NCBI RefSeq assembly: GCF_000259195.1
Contig: NZ_JH650775.1
Span: 33,459 to 75,645 of the forward strand
Length of the DNA: 42,187 nucleotides
DNA from: Pseudomonas donghuensis
GTDB lineage: Bacteria; Pseudomonadota; Gammaproteobacteria; Pseudomonadales; Pseudomonadaceae
Reading direction: 5' to 3'
Made by a program: the position numbers and the translations under genes. Shown in pieces: positions 24,081 through 32,408 of this stretch (position 1 is its first letter; each line of letters starts with the position of its first letter). The notes beneath the pieces were generated by a model. It made no database searches. It worked only from the letters and a program-made list of their open reading frames with translations, and had not been told where the DNA came from.

Positions 24081-24872
24081 TCAAGTTGTAGAGAAGGCAT
24101 CCTGTTTCGGCATAAAAAATCGAGCAAACAATTCAGATTGCGACTTGATGTTCAATTTGCCGTAAATATTGCGGCGGTGAACCTTTATCGTCTCCACCGA
24201 GAGGGAAAGCTTCCCGGCTATTTCTTTATTAGAGAAGCCACTCAGTAACAACCTGAGCACATCACTTTCGCGCGTCGTTATTTGTGCGCCCAGCGGGGTC
24301 ATCGTTTCTGGCCATAGCGGTGGCTCCGCGTGGTTTTTCCCGACGTCAGTTTCAAAACACATGCGCTGATGCATCAATGCAGTCACCCACGGCTTGATAA
24401 TATCAAGTATTGTTATCTGCTCTTGATCAAAACGGACTTTGCTGCCAACGGAAATGCACAAGGTTCTATCGGCGTCGAGCTGAACATTGTACTGCACCTC
24501 ATCCGCAGAAATGTATTGTGCGAAATATTGATGATAATACTCAGTTTCAAGAAAATATTCTGGCGCAATATCCAGCAGGTGAAAGAAACCGCTCTGTGGG
24601 TTTTCTCGATTAGCGATATAAAACGGATCCAGCAGATAAAGTCCCTTCACGTAGCGATGAATGAACGCGTTCACCTCTTCCGCATCTGCCACCTCAGGAA
24701 GACTAACCACTTCCACTTGTTGACTGCTGAAAATCAATACAACCCAATTATCGATTTGCACGTATTCATTCAACACCCGAACCAGTGAACTCCAGAACTC
24801 TGGACGGTTCAACTGCATGATCAGCTTCCCAATCGATCGGTGCCAAGCCAGGCTCTGGAGGTCGAACGGCAT
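24081..24872 (-). CDS. LuxR-family transcriptional regulator
   Basis: This 263-residue protein has a C-terminal LuxR HTH at about residues 195-255: ITTRESDVLRLLLSGFSNKEIAGKLSLSVETIKVHRRNIYGKLNIKSQSELFARF. The first 190 residues (AWHRSIGKLIMQLNRPEFWSSLVRVLNEYVQIDN...) are not a clear autoinducer or response-regulator domain. GGGGTAGAAA precedes the ATG at 24872. It is divergent from a polyamine-type binding protein, and repeated ATTCGTAGGT sites lie in the gap. It probably controls that gene in response to an unknown signal. Confidence 0.85.
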   Translation of the reverse strand: MPFDLQSLAWHRSIGKLIMQLNRPEFWSSLVRVLNEYVQIDNWVVLIFSSQQVEVVSLPEVADAEEVNAFIHRYVKGLYLLDPFYIANRENPQSGFFHLLDIAPEYFLETEYYHQYFAQYISADEVQYNVQLDADRTLCISVGSKVRFDQEQITILDIIKPWVTALMHQRMCFETDVGKNHAEPPLWPETMTPLGAQITTRESDVLRLLLSGFSNKEIAGKLSLSVETIKVHRRNIYGKLNIKSQSELFARFFMPKQDAFSTT

Positions 24873-24895
24873 TTTCTACCCCTTTTGGGTTAGGG

Positions 24896-24926
24896 ATTCG
24901 TAGGTCAGGGGTAAGTATTCGTAGGT
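24896..24926. promoter_or_regulatory. Direct-repeat operator between LuxR and binding-protein genes
   Basis: ATTCGTAGGT occurs at 24896-24905 and again at 24917-24926, 21 bases apart or two turns of the helix. A diverged third copy (ATTCGGTAAC) starts at 24934. Such spacing suits a regulator binding one face of the DNA. Confidence 0.6.
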
Positions 24927-25010
24927 ATTTACTATTCGGTAACGCCCGGTATATTCACTGCCAGGGCCTAGGATGGCCATGAGGGTACATCGTCTTGACA
25001 AGGATGTTGC

Positions 25011-26114
25011 ATGAGAAAATCACATTTGCGAACCATTTTTTCGGCCACGCTTCTCTGTGTAGGGATAAGCACGTCAGTGGCGGCTGCAGAGCCTGGGATG
25101 TATCTGTATAACTGGTTCGGGCTTCTCGCACCGGAGACCCCAAAGGCGTTTGAACAGGAAACCGGCACCAGAGTGCACATGGATGCGTTCGACAGCGCCG
25201 ACATCATGCAGAGCAAGGTAATGGCTGGGCGCACGGGGTATGACGTGGTTGTGGCCACCTCCGATGTGTTGCCAAGCCTGATCCAGGCGGGAGTACTCCA
25301 GCCGTTGGATCGTGAGCAACTGAGTAATTTGTCCCATATCGACCCTGATCTCTTGGCCCAGGTCGCGGTCAATGACCCTGGCAATCGCTACGCGGTGCCC
25401 TATTTATGGGGCACTACCGGCATTGGCTATGACGTTGACAAAGTCAAAGCGGCATTGGGTGATAATGCGCCGGTGAACAGCTGGGATTTGATCTTCAAAG
25501 AAGAAAACATCAGCAAGCTTCAGTCGTGTGGCGTGGCGATGCTTGACTCTCCAAGTGAGATCATTTCGATTGCTTTGCATTACCTTGGACTCCCTAGCAA
25601 CAGTAAGAATCCGGATGATTACCAGAAGGCCCAAGCCCTGCTGTTAAAAATCCGCCCCTACGTCCTCTATTTCGATTCATCCCGAATCGACGCCGACCTG
25701 GCTGACGGCAATATTTGTGCAGTGGTGGGATGGGCCAATGGTGCCCTTGCTGCACAGGCCATTAACGAGAAGGCCAAGACTGGACGCAAGATTACCTACA
25801 GCCTTCCGCGCGAAGGCGCGCTGGTCTGGTCGGAAAACCTGGTACTGCTAAAAGACGCTCCCCACCCCAAGGAAGGCATGGCGTTTATCAATTATATGTT
25901 GCGACCAGAAATCATTGCCAAGACGTCAAACCACACGCTCTACCCTAACGCAAATAAAGACGCCACTGCGTTTGTCGAACAGACGCTGCGAGACAACCCT
26001 TGGATTTATCCAGACAAAAAGACTGTTGCGACACTTATTCCACTTGAGCCACTGCCATTGAAGCTGGAGCGAATCCGCACACGGGTCTGGACCAAAGTGA
26101 AGAGTGGTGTGTGA
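25011..26114 (+). CDS. Polyamine-type periplasmic solute-binding protein (PotF/SpuD-like)
   Basis: This 367-residue protein has a signal peptide of about 25 residues ending near SVAAA. The fold is then that of spermidine/putrescine-binding proteins: MYLYNWFGLLAPETPKAFEQETGTRV, GYDVVVATSDVLPSLIQAGVLQPLD, YAVPYLWGTTGIGYDVDKV, CGVAMLDSPSEIISIALHYLG and PKEGMAFINYMLRP. Ligand-contacting residues can only be guessed. No ABC permease or ATPase is next to it, so it must share a transporter or act as a sensor. AAGGA precedes the ATG. A second, more typical PotF-like protein is at 40704-41795. Confidence 0.88.
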   Translation: MRKSHLRTIFSATLLCVGISTSVAAAEPGMYLYNWFGLLAPETPKAFEQETGTRVHMDAFDSADIMQSKVMAGRTGYDVVVATSDVLPSLIQAGVLQPLDREQLSNLSHIDPDLLAQVAVNDPGNRYAVPYLWGTTGIGYDVDKVKAALGDNAPVNSWDLIFKEENISKLQSCGVAMLDSPSEIISIALHYLGLPSNSKNPDDYQKAQALLLKIRPYVLYFDSSRIDADLADGNICAVVGWANGALAAQAINEKAKTGRKITYSLPREGALVWSENLVLLKDAPHPKEGMAFINYMLRPEIIAKTSNHTLYPNANKDATAFVEQTLRDNPWIYPDKKTVATLIPLEPLPLKLERIRTRVWTKVKSGV

Positions 26115-26430
26115 TCTGAGGTGATCTGTCGCTGTTGCTCGATGCAAGCCTTTATTTTTATACAGGCGTGGATCGAGCAGCACATTAATGCCTGCTACTC
26201 CCTTGAGCCCGAGATGACCCAGGGCCCTCTCCGACCCACTGATTAAACGCCCGGTGAAACACGCTCGCCTCGCGTTGGAGTTGGCGTCGGAAGCTGCCAA
26301 TACTGATGGCCCTTGCTCTGGCCATTGCGAGTAACGGCATTCGCGCAGCTGGGCTGAATGTACCCAGCGTCCTGACATTGCTGTCTGCGACAGCGTCAAT
26401 TCAACACCTTAGGTAAAAAGAGAACAGCGG
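26115..26430. other. Gap with a strong hairpin before the VgrG gene
   Basis: TGCTCGAT (26136-26143) pairs with ATCGAGCA (26172-26179), with GCCT/AGGC inside it, and the loop contains TTTATTTTTATA. It is a likely stop for the binding-protein transcript. The rest, about 250 bases to the VgrG start, has only short open frames without recognised similarity. Confidence 0.5.
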
Positions 26431-27582
26431 ATGTTCAGCCCAGCCCATCAGACCCACTTCAGTTTGACAATCGACGGTTTTGAGCACGATTTTCAAGTGC
26501 TCGCATTCAGCGGAGAGGAGGCGATCAGCAGGCCTTACTTCTTCAACGTGGAACTTGTTAGCGAGCGGTCTGACCTGGATCTCGAAAGCCTCTTCGACCT
26601 TGAGGCTTTTCTGACCTTCGATGCGCAGGGCCACGGCATTCATGGACGGGTCTATCACATCGCTCAACGCGGTAACGGTCAGCGTTTGACGCGCTACAGC
26701 CTGGCCCTTGTACCGCACCTGTCCTACTTGCGCCACCGCATCAACCAGAGGATCTATCAACAGTTCTCGGTGCCGAAAATCGTTGCGTTGATATTGGAAG
26801 AGCACGGGATTTTGGGCGACGCTTATCGGTTTCATCTAGGGTCGACCTATCCCGAGCGTGACTACTGCATCCAGTACGATGAAACGGATTTGCACTTTGT
26901 TCAGCGCTTGTGCGAAGAAGAAGGTATCCACTTTCACTTCCAACACAGTGCTCAAGGCCACGTGCTGGTCTTTGGCGATGATCAGGCGGCTTTTCCCAGG
27001 ATTGGGCAACCCACTGCCAATCTTCGTGCTATGCAGCGCCGCCACGCGGTTTATCGTCAAGCTGAAGGGCAAAGTGACCAGACCCGGTTAGCCAGTGGCC
27101 ATGTGCTGGAAATCTCCGGCCAGCCACGCCAAGCGTGGAATGCCCTATGGCTACTGACCCAGGTCATCCACGAAGGCAAGCAACCCCAGGTATTGAGTGA
27201 GCACGTCGCCAGTGGCCACACTGACAACCAGGATGACTTTCATCAGGGTTACCGCAACCGCTTTATGGTTCTGCCGTGGGACGTGCTCTATCGTCCGCCT
27301 TTGACTCACATGAAACCTCAGGTGCCTAGCAACCAGACCGCTGTAGTCATCGCAGTGGAAGACGAGGAGACCCCGAGTGATCGGCGCCTTGGAAGGGTCA
27401 AGGTCAAGTTCCCCTGGGGCAGCGAAGATAGATTTGACGACAAGAATAGTTGTTGGCTGAGCGGGGCTGCCAATTGGAGTTGTGAAATTACGCCCCCGCG
27501 AACGGGCATGGAAGTCATGGTCACATTTCTCGAAAGCGACCCCGATCAACCGCTGATCAGCGGTTGCCTGTGTTGCCGCTAA
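26431..27582 (+). CDS. vgrG: Orphan VgrG, C-terminally truncated
   Basis: This 383-residue type VI secretion spike protein begins HFSLTIDGFEHDFQVLAFSGEEAISRPYFFNVELVS. It contains LTRYSLALVPHLSYLRHRINQRIYQQFSVPKIVALIL and YCIQYDETDLHFVQRLCEEEGIHFHF, both VgrG hallmarks. It ends in the OB-fold region (RLGRVKVKFPWG, ITPPRTGMEVMVTFLESDPDQPLISGCL). A full VgrG is about 600-700 residues and carries a beta-helix needle after this point, where this one stops with CCR. No other T6SS gene is nearby. It may be a non-functional remnant or, less likely, a short spike. Confidence 0.85.
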   Translation: MFSPAHQTHFSLTIDGFEHDFQVLAFSGEEAISRPYFFNVELVSERSDLDLESLFDLEAFLTFDAQGHGIHGRVYHIAQRGNGQRLTRYSLALVPHLSYLRHRINQRIYQQFSVPKIVALILEEHGILGDAYRFHLGSTYPERDYCIQYDETDLHFVQRLCEEEGIHFHFQHSAQGHVLVFGDDQAAFPRIGQPTANLRAMQRRHAVYRQAEGQSDQTRLASGHVLEISGQPRQAWNALWLLTQVIHEGKQPQVLSEHVASGHTDNQDDFHQGYRNRFMVLPWDVLYRPPLTHMKPQVPSNQTAVVIAVEDEETPSDRRLGRVKVKFPWGSEDRFDDKNSCWLSGAANWSCEITPPRTGMEVMVTFLESDPDQPLISGCLCCR

Positions 27583-27594
27583 CCGCAACCCCAA

Positions 27595-27720
27595 TCAGGG
27601 CCGCGGGCCGAAATACAGCGCCTCGGCGATATACATCACCGGCCCGGCGCACTCGGCGACGATGATTTCGTAGTCGACGCGGTTTTCCTGCAGCATGTCC
27701 GCGCCGAGGATGCAGATGCA
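27595..27720 (-). pseudogene. Fragment of an unidentified gene
   Basis: A minus-strand frame ending at 27595 reads ADMLQENRVDYEIIVAECAG, then PVMYIAEALYFGPRP. Codon use is like that of genuine genes here, but no start and no upstream continuation exist. It abuts the truncated end of VgrG, so a deletion probably removed both the VgrG tail and the body of this gene. The family was not recognised. Confidence 0.4.
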
Positions 27721-27789
27721 CAAATCTACGTGCTACTTCGAGCCGCTGCTTCAGGGCTGCACAGACGTGCAGTTCTCTGTACCACGACT

Positions 27790-28842
27790 TTACAAACTGC
27801 CTTCTTTGTAGAGCGATGACTGAAGAAACTCTGCAATCAGCGCTGTAACCTGCTGTTGGATCGCCTCGCGCGGGCGAGTGCTGTCGCCATCCTCGCAAAT
27901 GATGCCATCGCCTGGTACGTCTTCTTCGAGCAGTACCTTCGCACCAGGTTTGCATACCGACAAGAAGCTGAAGTGGCTTGCGTCGCTGATTTCGACATAA
28001 CGGCTTGACGCCGCAGGCAGGCGCTTGGCCAGGTTGGCAGACTCCAACGCAGCGGGAAGCTCGTGCGACGGTGCGCCGGCAGCGATCACCAGCGCAGGTA
28101 CTGGCAGCGCGGCCAGGCTTTCATCGGTCAGGCCCCGTGAAAGGCCCAGGTCCAATGTAACCACGGCAGCGACGCGTTTATCGCGCCAGTCGGCGGCCAA
28201 TGCGGCCTTTGATTTTGAGCTGTTTGCAGGGTTTATCATTGCGTAGACGGTGCAACCTGATAACTGCGGGTGTGCTTTGCATTCATTGGCGAAGCGGTCT
28301 GGATCGAAACGCGCACCGGCGATCTCCAGGGCGGTCAAGCCGCCGAGTGAATGGCCCACTACTGCAATTCGGCCATTGGCGACCACGCCGAACTTTTCAG
28401 GTTGGGTCGTGACCCTATCAATCACTCGGCGCATATCAACGGGGCGCTGCCATAACTGCGCCGCAGCCTGAGGGTTACGGTCCAGGGTCGTGGTGCCAGG
28501 GTGATTGATTGCCGCGACGATGTAGCCCCTATGGGCCAGAGCACTGGCAAGCCAGGTCTGGTTGTTCCAGTTGCCCCTGTAGCCGTGGGAGAGCACCAGC
28601 AATGGATGCTTGCCAGCAGCTGGCGGCGCGTTACGAACGGCAGAGGCACCGACAAACACCACATCATCGCCGATCAATTGCGTGGCTGCGGTCGTTGCAC
28701 TGGGGTACCAAACGACCATCTCCAGTGGGCGGTCATTGTGCGAGTCCGCCAGTGTGGACGATTGGAAGCCGACAGGGTTCTCGTCAGCAAGGGCGATAGT
28801 CGTCAGACAGGTCAACAATAAGCCGCTGAAAGCTATTTTCAA
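27790..28842 (-). CDS. Exported alpha/beta hydrolase
   Basis: This 350-residue protein starts at TTG 28842, preceded by AAGGAAG, which leads directly into a signal peptide (KIAFSGLLLTCLTTIALA). The hydrolase core has LLVLSHGYRGNWNNQTWLASALAHRGYIVAAINHPG, nucleophile Ser in VVGHSLGG, and His in SDASHFSF. The family includes PAF-acetylhydrolase-like and dienelactone-hydrolase-like enzymes acting in the periplasm; the substrate is unknown. Longer frames upstream run into the promoter region and are not credible. Confidence 0.83.
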   Translation of the reverse strand: MKIAFSGLLLTCLTTIALADENPVGFQSSTLADSHNDRPLEMVVWYPSATTAATQLIGDDVVFVGASAVRNAPPAAGKHPLLVLSHGYRGNWNNQTWLASALAHRGYIVAAINHPGTTTLDRNPQAAAQLWQRPVDMRRVIDRVTTQPEKFGVVANGRIAVVGHSLGGLTALEIAGARFDPDRFANECKAHPQLSGCTVYAMINPANSSKSKAALAADWRDKRVAAVVTLDLGLSRGLTDESLAALPVPALVIAAGAPSHELPAALESANLAKRLPAASSRYVEISDASHFSFLSVCKPGAKVLLEEDVPGDGIICEDGDSTRPREAIQQQVTALIAEFLQSSLYKEGSL

Positions 28843-29010
28843 TGTCGTTTCTTCCTTGATTAGACAAATGCATTGCAACCTGAACCCGCCGTTAGGCGCA
28901 TCCACCTTCGCATGGATGGGTTTGCCCCGCAATGGCCTCACACTGGAACAACTGCCAATCACAGGAAATGCCCGCCCCTCACACTGATGCCCTACCCCGC
29001 GCCCACACCT

Positions 29011-29024
29011 TTGACACAAATCAA
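29011..29024 (+). promoter_or_regulatory. ANR/FNR-type box upstream of universal stress gene 2
   Basis: TTGACACAAATCAA fits the ANR/FNR consensus. The flanking GAGACGATGGCTGCAAGC is also nearly identical to the region before the first universal stress gene. The remaining 28843-29010 shows no gene. Confidence 0.75.
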
Positions 29025-29134
29025 AGCGCCGGGTGTGGTTCGCGAGACGATGGCTGCAAGCAAGGAACGGATCGATAAGCGGCCACCGCCTTGAGCTCAA
29101 GGCCATGTGCGCAGCATTGTATAAGGAGCCTCAT

Positions 29135-30007
29135 ATGACCTCGTTGAACCACGTACTGGTTGCCACCGACTTGTCCACCTCTGCCCGCAACGCGGCAGAG
29201 CGGGCTGCACTGTTGAGCAAGGCGCAGCATGCAGCACTGGATCTGCTCTACGTTGCCAACCCCGCCCCGTTCGAGCGTCTCAAGCAGGTAGTGGTACCTG
29301 ATGAGCACTTGTTGAAACGCGTACTGGAGACGGCCGGAGAAAAAATTCACCAACTGGCAGCAATGCTCTTCCAGCGCTATGACATCGACGCTGGCGTACA
29401 GGTCGCACCCGGCGCGGTTGTCAGCGAAATCACCCGCGTAGTGCAGGACAAACGCAGCAACCTGTTGGTGTGTGGGGCGAAGGGACATAGCCTGGCCCGT
29501 CGCCTGCTGGGTTCTACCGTGCAAAGAATGCTGAGCCGTATGCTCTGCCCGTTGCTGGTGGTCAAGCAGGCACCCCGCGACGCTTACCGTACCTTGCTGG
29601 TTGCCGTTGATTTTTCGCCTTCATCGCTGCGCACCATCGAACAGGCAAAAGCTGTTGCCCCGCAGGCCGAGATCATACTCCTGCATGTGTTCGAGGCCCC
29701 CTTCGAGGGGAGCATGCGCTTCGCCCACATCGACCAGGACACCCTCACTCACTACCGCAACGTCATCAGGAAAGATGCCGTGGACCAACTCGCGGCATTG
29801 AGCGAGGCCGCTGGGCTGGCCAATGCCCGGCAAATCGTGGTGCACGGTGACCCCTCCTGGCGGATCCTTGAGCAGGAGCAGGAGTTGGACTGCGATCTGA
29901 TCGTGATCGGCAAGCAGGGGGAAAGCGCTCTGGAAGAACTGCTGATCGGCAGCGTCACCAAGCATGTCCTCAACGATTCTCAGTGTGATGTGCTGGTGTC
30001 TTTGTAG
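29135..30007 (+). CDS. Tandem-domain universal stress protein (copy 2)
   Basis: This 290-residue paralogue of the protein at 8316-9188 has the same two UspA domains. GKQGESALEELLIGSVTKHVL in the second domain keeps the ATP-binding spacing. TAAGGAG precedes the ATG at 29135; the 34-residue longer frame runs through the promoter and is rejected. By eye 41 of 290 residues differ, spread evenly. Low-oxygen induction is inferred from the ANR box. A 13-bp-stem terminator follows closely. Confidence 0.92.
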   Translation: MTSLNHVLVATDLSTSARNAAERAALLSKAQHAALDLLYVANPAPFERLKQVVVPDEHLLKRVLETAGEKIHQLAAMLFQRYDIDAGVQVAPGAVVSEITRVVQDKRSNLLVCGAKGHSLARRLLGSTVQRMLSRMLCPLLVVKQAPRDAYRTLLVAVDFSPSSLRTIEQAKAVAPQAEIILLHVFEAPFEGSMRFAHIDQDTLTHYRNVIRKDAVDQLAALSEAAGLANARQIVVHGDPSWRILEQEQELDCDLIVIGKQGESALEELLIGSVTKHVLNDSQCDVLVSL

Positions 30008-30017
30008 GCTGTGTAGT

Positions 30018-30046
30018 GTCGAGGACGCTGAATCAGCGTCCTCGAC
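30018..30046 (+). terminator. Strong hairpin terminator
   Basis: GTCGAGGACGCTG and CAGCGTCCTCGAC form a perfect 13-bp stem around an AAT loop, eleven bases after the stop of the universal stress gene. No T-run follows. Confidence 0.75.
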
Positions 30047-30150
30047 AACACGACATTTCAAACTGCCGGCAGGCAGGTTTACCCCATCAGTAGCTATGCT
30101 TGATCTGTTGCCAGGCACTGGTAGCGACACCGTGAAAGGAGGTGTTCGAG

Positions 30151-30636
30151 ATGCAACTGATCACGTTGAACATCGATAAGCCGCAGGTGACAAACTTCAT
30201 TTTGGGCCAGACGCACTTCATCAAGTCCGTCGAGGACATCCACGAAGCGCTGGTAAACGCCGTGCCCGGTATCCAGTTTGGCGTGGCCTTTTGTGAAGCC
30301 TCTGGCAACTGCCTGGTGCGATGGTCCGGCACCGATACCGCCATGATCGAGCTTGCACAGAAAAATGCGCAAGCCATCGCCGCCGGCCATAGCTTCATCA
30401 TTTTCCTGGGCGACGGTTTCTATCCGCTGAACGTGTTGAACACCCTGAAAATGGTTCCAGAGGTCTGCCGTATTTTCTGTGCAACCGCCAATCCAACCGA
30501 GGTGATTCTCGCTGAGACCGAACAAGGCCGAGCAATCCTGGGCGTAGTGGATGGCTTCTGCGCCACGGGTATTGAGGGCGACGCAGACATCCTGTGGCGC
30601 AAGAACCTGTTGCGCCAGATTGGCTACAAGCAGTGA
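30151..30636 (+). CDS. Adenosine-specific kinase family protein (DUF355)
   Basis: This 161-residue protein matches the adenosine-specific kinase family: MQLITLNIDKPQVTNFILGQTHFIKSVEDIHEALVNAVPG, FGVAFCEASG, LVRWSGTD, GHSFIIFLGDGFYPLNVLN, CRIFCATANPTEVI and GRAILGVVDG. Members come mostly from archaea and some bacteria, and the activity rests on limited structural and biochemical work. AAAGGAGGTG ends six bases before the ATG at 30151, which decides against the GTG at 30142. It might be induced along with the universal stress gene, but a terminator lies between them. Confidence 0.88.
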   Translation: MQLITLNIDKPQVTNFILGQTHFIKSVEDIHEALVNAVPGIQFGVAFCEASGNCLVRWSGTDTAMIELAQKNAQAIAAGHSFIIFLGDGFYPLNVLNTLKMVPEVCRIFCATANPTEVILAETEQGRAILGVVDGFCATGIEGDADILWRKNLLRQIGYKQ

Positions 30637-30641
30637 ACTGC

Positions 30642-30663
30642 TGCTGGTCATGGATGGCCAGCA
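30642..30663 (+). terminator. Hairpin after the kinase-family gene
   Basis: TGCTGGTC and GGCCAGCA pair with one G-T pair around a six-base loop, right after the stop codon. Confidence 0.45.
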
Positions 30664-30803
30664 TCGGCCAGAACATCACGGCACCGTGAAACACTTGCCT
30701 TTGACCTGAAGGCAAAAGTCATTGTCCCCCAGGCTGCTTTTTCCACCCCGCGCCTGCACCCAGAATCCACTCCTGATTTGACGTCCCGTTCAGGAGAACC
30801 CGT

Positions 30804-31742
30804 ATGAATGTCTTCAAGCCCCTGCTGCTCGCCACCGCCCTGGCCACCACCGCCCAGGCCTCCCTGGCCGCCGACTGGCAACACTCGCCCTACGGCCAGC
30901 ACGACGAAATCGGCGCCGCCAACCTGCTCACCGCCGACGTGGTCAAGCAGGCGGTCGGCCTGGTCAAGACGGGCAAGACATACCCGTTGGCCGTCCCCGT
31001 GGACAAGAACCTTCCGGCTTTCCGCCATCGCAGCTTTCGCCTGTACAACGTGCAGGTCGGGCAGCAGGCCGGCAAGTCGCTGGGACCGAACCAGTTCACC
31101 TTCAACGATGAACTGGTGAACGCCTGGACCGGCGTTGGCACCCAACTCAACGGGATCGGCCATATCGGCATCGACAACGTGTACTACAACGGCAACAAGG
31201 CGGCCGACTTCGTGACGGTCGATGGCGTCACCAAGCTCGGTGTAGAGAACGTGCCGCCGATCGTGACCCGTGGCGTGGTGCTGGACATGACGGCCTACTA
31301 CGGCAAGGCCATCGTGCCCGGTGGCACGGAGTTCAGCGTGACCGACATCCAGGCGGTGTTGAAGCAGCAAGGCCTGACCCTGCGCAAGGGCGATGTGGTG
31401 CTGTTCAACACCGGCTGGCTGGAATTGATCGGCAAGGACAACAAGCAGTTCCTGGAAGTGGAACCCGGTATCGGCATGGAAGCGGCGCAGTGGCTGTCCG
31501 ACCAGGGCATCGTCGCCTTCGGCGGCGACACCTGGGCCAGCGAGGTTTATCCGAACCCGCATGGCAAGGACGAGTTCCCGGTCAACCAGTACATGCTGGC
31601 CAAGCGCGGCATCTACAACCTGGAACTGATCGACAGCCGTGCATTGGTGCGCGACAAGGCCTTCGAGTTCCTGTTCGTGCTCGGCCAGCCGCTGTACAAG
31701 GGCTCGACCCAGGTCAACATCAACCCGGTGGCCATTCACTGA
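30804..31742 (+). CDS. Periplasmic cyclase-family protein
   Basis: This 312-residue protein has a signal peptide ending ASLAA. The cyclase/kynurenine-formamidase-like fold follows: NLLTADVVKQAVGLVKTGKTYPL, RGVVLDMTAYY, LRKGDVVLFNTGW, VAFGGDTWASEV. The usual metal-binding H-x-D stretch (GTHxD..xH) here reads GTQLNGIGH at 112-120, so only the last His of that motif is kept. The real substrate is unknown. CAGGAGAA precedes the ATG. No operon partner is evident. Confidence 0.83.
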   Translation: MNVFKPLLLATALATTAQASLAADWQHSPYGQHDEIGAANLLTADVVKQAVGLVKTGKTYPLAVPVDKNLPAFRHRSFRLYNVQVGQQAGKSLGPNQFTFNDELVNAWTGVGTQLNGIGHIGIDNVYYNGNKAADFVTVDGVTKLGVENVPPIVTRGVVLDMTAYYGKAIVPGGTEFSVTDIQAVLKQQGLTLRKGDVVLFNTGWLELIGKDNKQFLEVEPGIGMEAAQWLSDQGIVAFGGDTWASEVYPNPHGKDEFPVNQYMLAKRGIYNLELIDSRALVRDKAFEFLFVLGQPLYKGSTQVNINPVAIH

Positions 31743-31890
31743 TAGCGCTCTGGCGTTAGTCGATGCGTCGCTTCACATCCGGTGTCTTCGCAGGCAACCA
31801 ACATATCGTTTTTTACGATGGAACCTATTTTTAGCATAAGCAAAAAAGCGATGAAAATGACGCCATCGAAACACACCTCAAGGTGACGTC

Positions 31891-32346
31891 ATGAAACTGC
31901 AAGCCACCCACAAATCCTTCGCTGAACGCATCGTCCATGCCGTCGGCTTTGAAGTCATCGCCGTGCTGATCTGCGCGCCGATCGGCGCCTGGCTGCTCGA
32001 CCGTTCGATGCTGGAGATGGGCGCGCTGGCGGTGATGCTGTCGACCGTGGCGATGATCTGGAACATGCTCTACAACGCGGCGTTCGACCGCTTCTGGCCC
32101 GTGAGCCGGGTAGCGCGTACGGTCAAGGTCCGCGCCCTGCACGCGGGCGGCTTTGAAACCGGCTTTGTGCTGATCGGCGTGCCGATTGCCGCGTTGATGC
32201 TCGATGTGTCACTGGTGCAGGCGTTTTTGCTGGAGATCGGTTTCTTCGCCTTCATGCTGCCCTACACCATGGCCTACAACTGGGTCTATGACCTGCTGCG
32301 TCAGCGCCTGCTGAGGGCGCCAGTCAGCGTGGCCCGGGCCCGGTAA
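31891..32346 (+). CDS. PACE-family efflux protein
   Basis: This 151-residue inner-membrane protein has four predicted helices in two repeated halves. Each half starts with the family signature: RIVHAVGFEVIAVLICAPIGAWL and RALHAGGFETGFVLIGVPIAALML. The WNMLYNAAFDR and YNWVYD stretches at the ends of the halves are typical. PACE proteins (AceI type) export biocides such as chlorhexidine and probably short polyamines by proton exchange; the membrane-embedded Glu is in GFEV. It lies between a cyclase-family gene and an S24 repressor. Confidence 0.9.
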   Translation: MKLQATHKSFAERIVHAVGFEVIAVLICAPIGAWLLDRSMLEMGALAVMLSTVAMIWNMLYNAAFDRFWPVSRVARTVKVRALHAGGFETGFVLIGVPIAALMLDVSLVQAFLLEIGFFAFMLPYTMAYNWVYDLLRQRLLRAPVSVARAR

Positions 32347-32372
32347 CGGTACGAGTAAAGCGCGTGGGCCTC

Positions 32373-32389
32373 TTTAGCATCGAGCTAAA
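32373..32389. promoter_or_regulatory. TTTAGC-N5-GCTAAA operator before the S24 repressor
   Basis: TTTAGCATCGAGCTAAA is a perfect 6-bp inverted repeat around five bases, 20 bases before the repressor start. The same pattern occurs at 37000-37016 before the PL7 gene, so this is a probable autoregulatory site. Confidence 0.7.
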
Positions 32390-32408
32390 TAGTGGCATTC
32401 TGCACCCC

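Noticed and set aside
27557..27955. 132-residue minus-strand open frame
   Set aside because: It crosses the hydrolase 3' end and the fragment at 27595 in the wrong frame; Arg/His-rich shadow.
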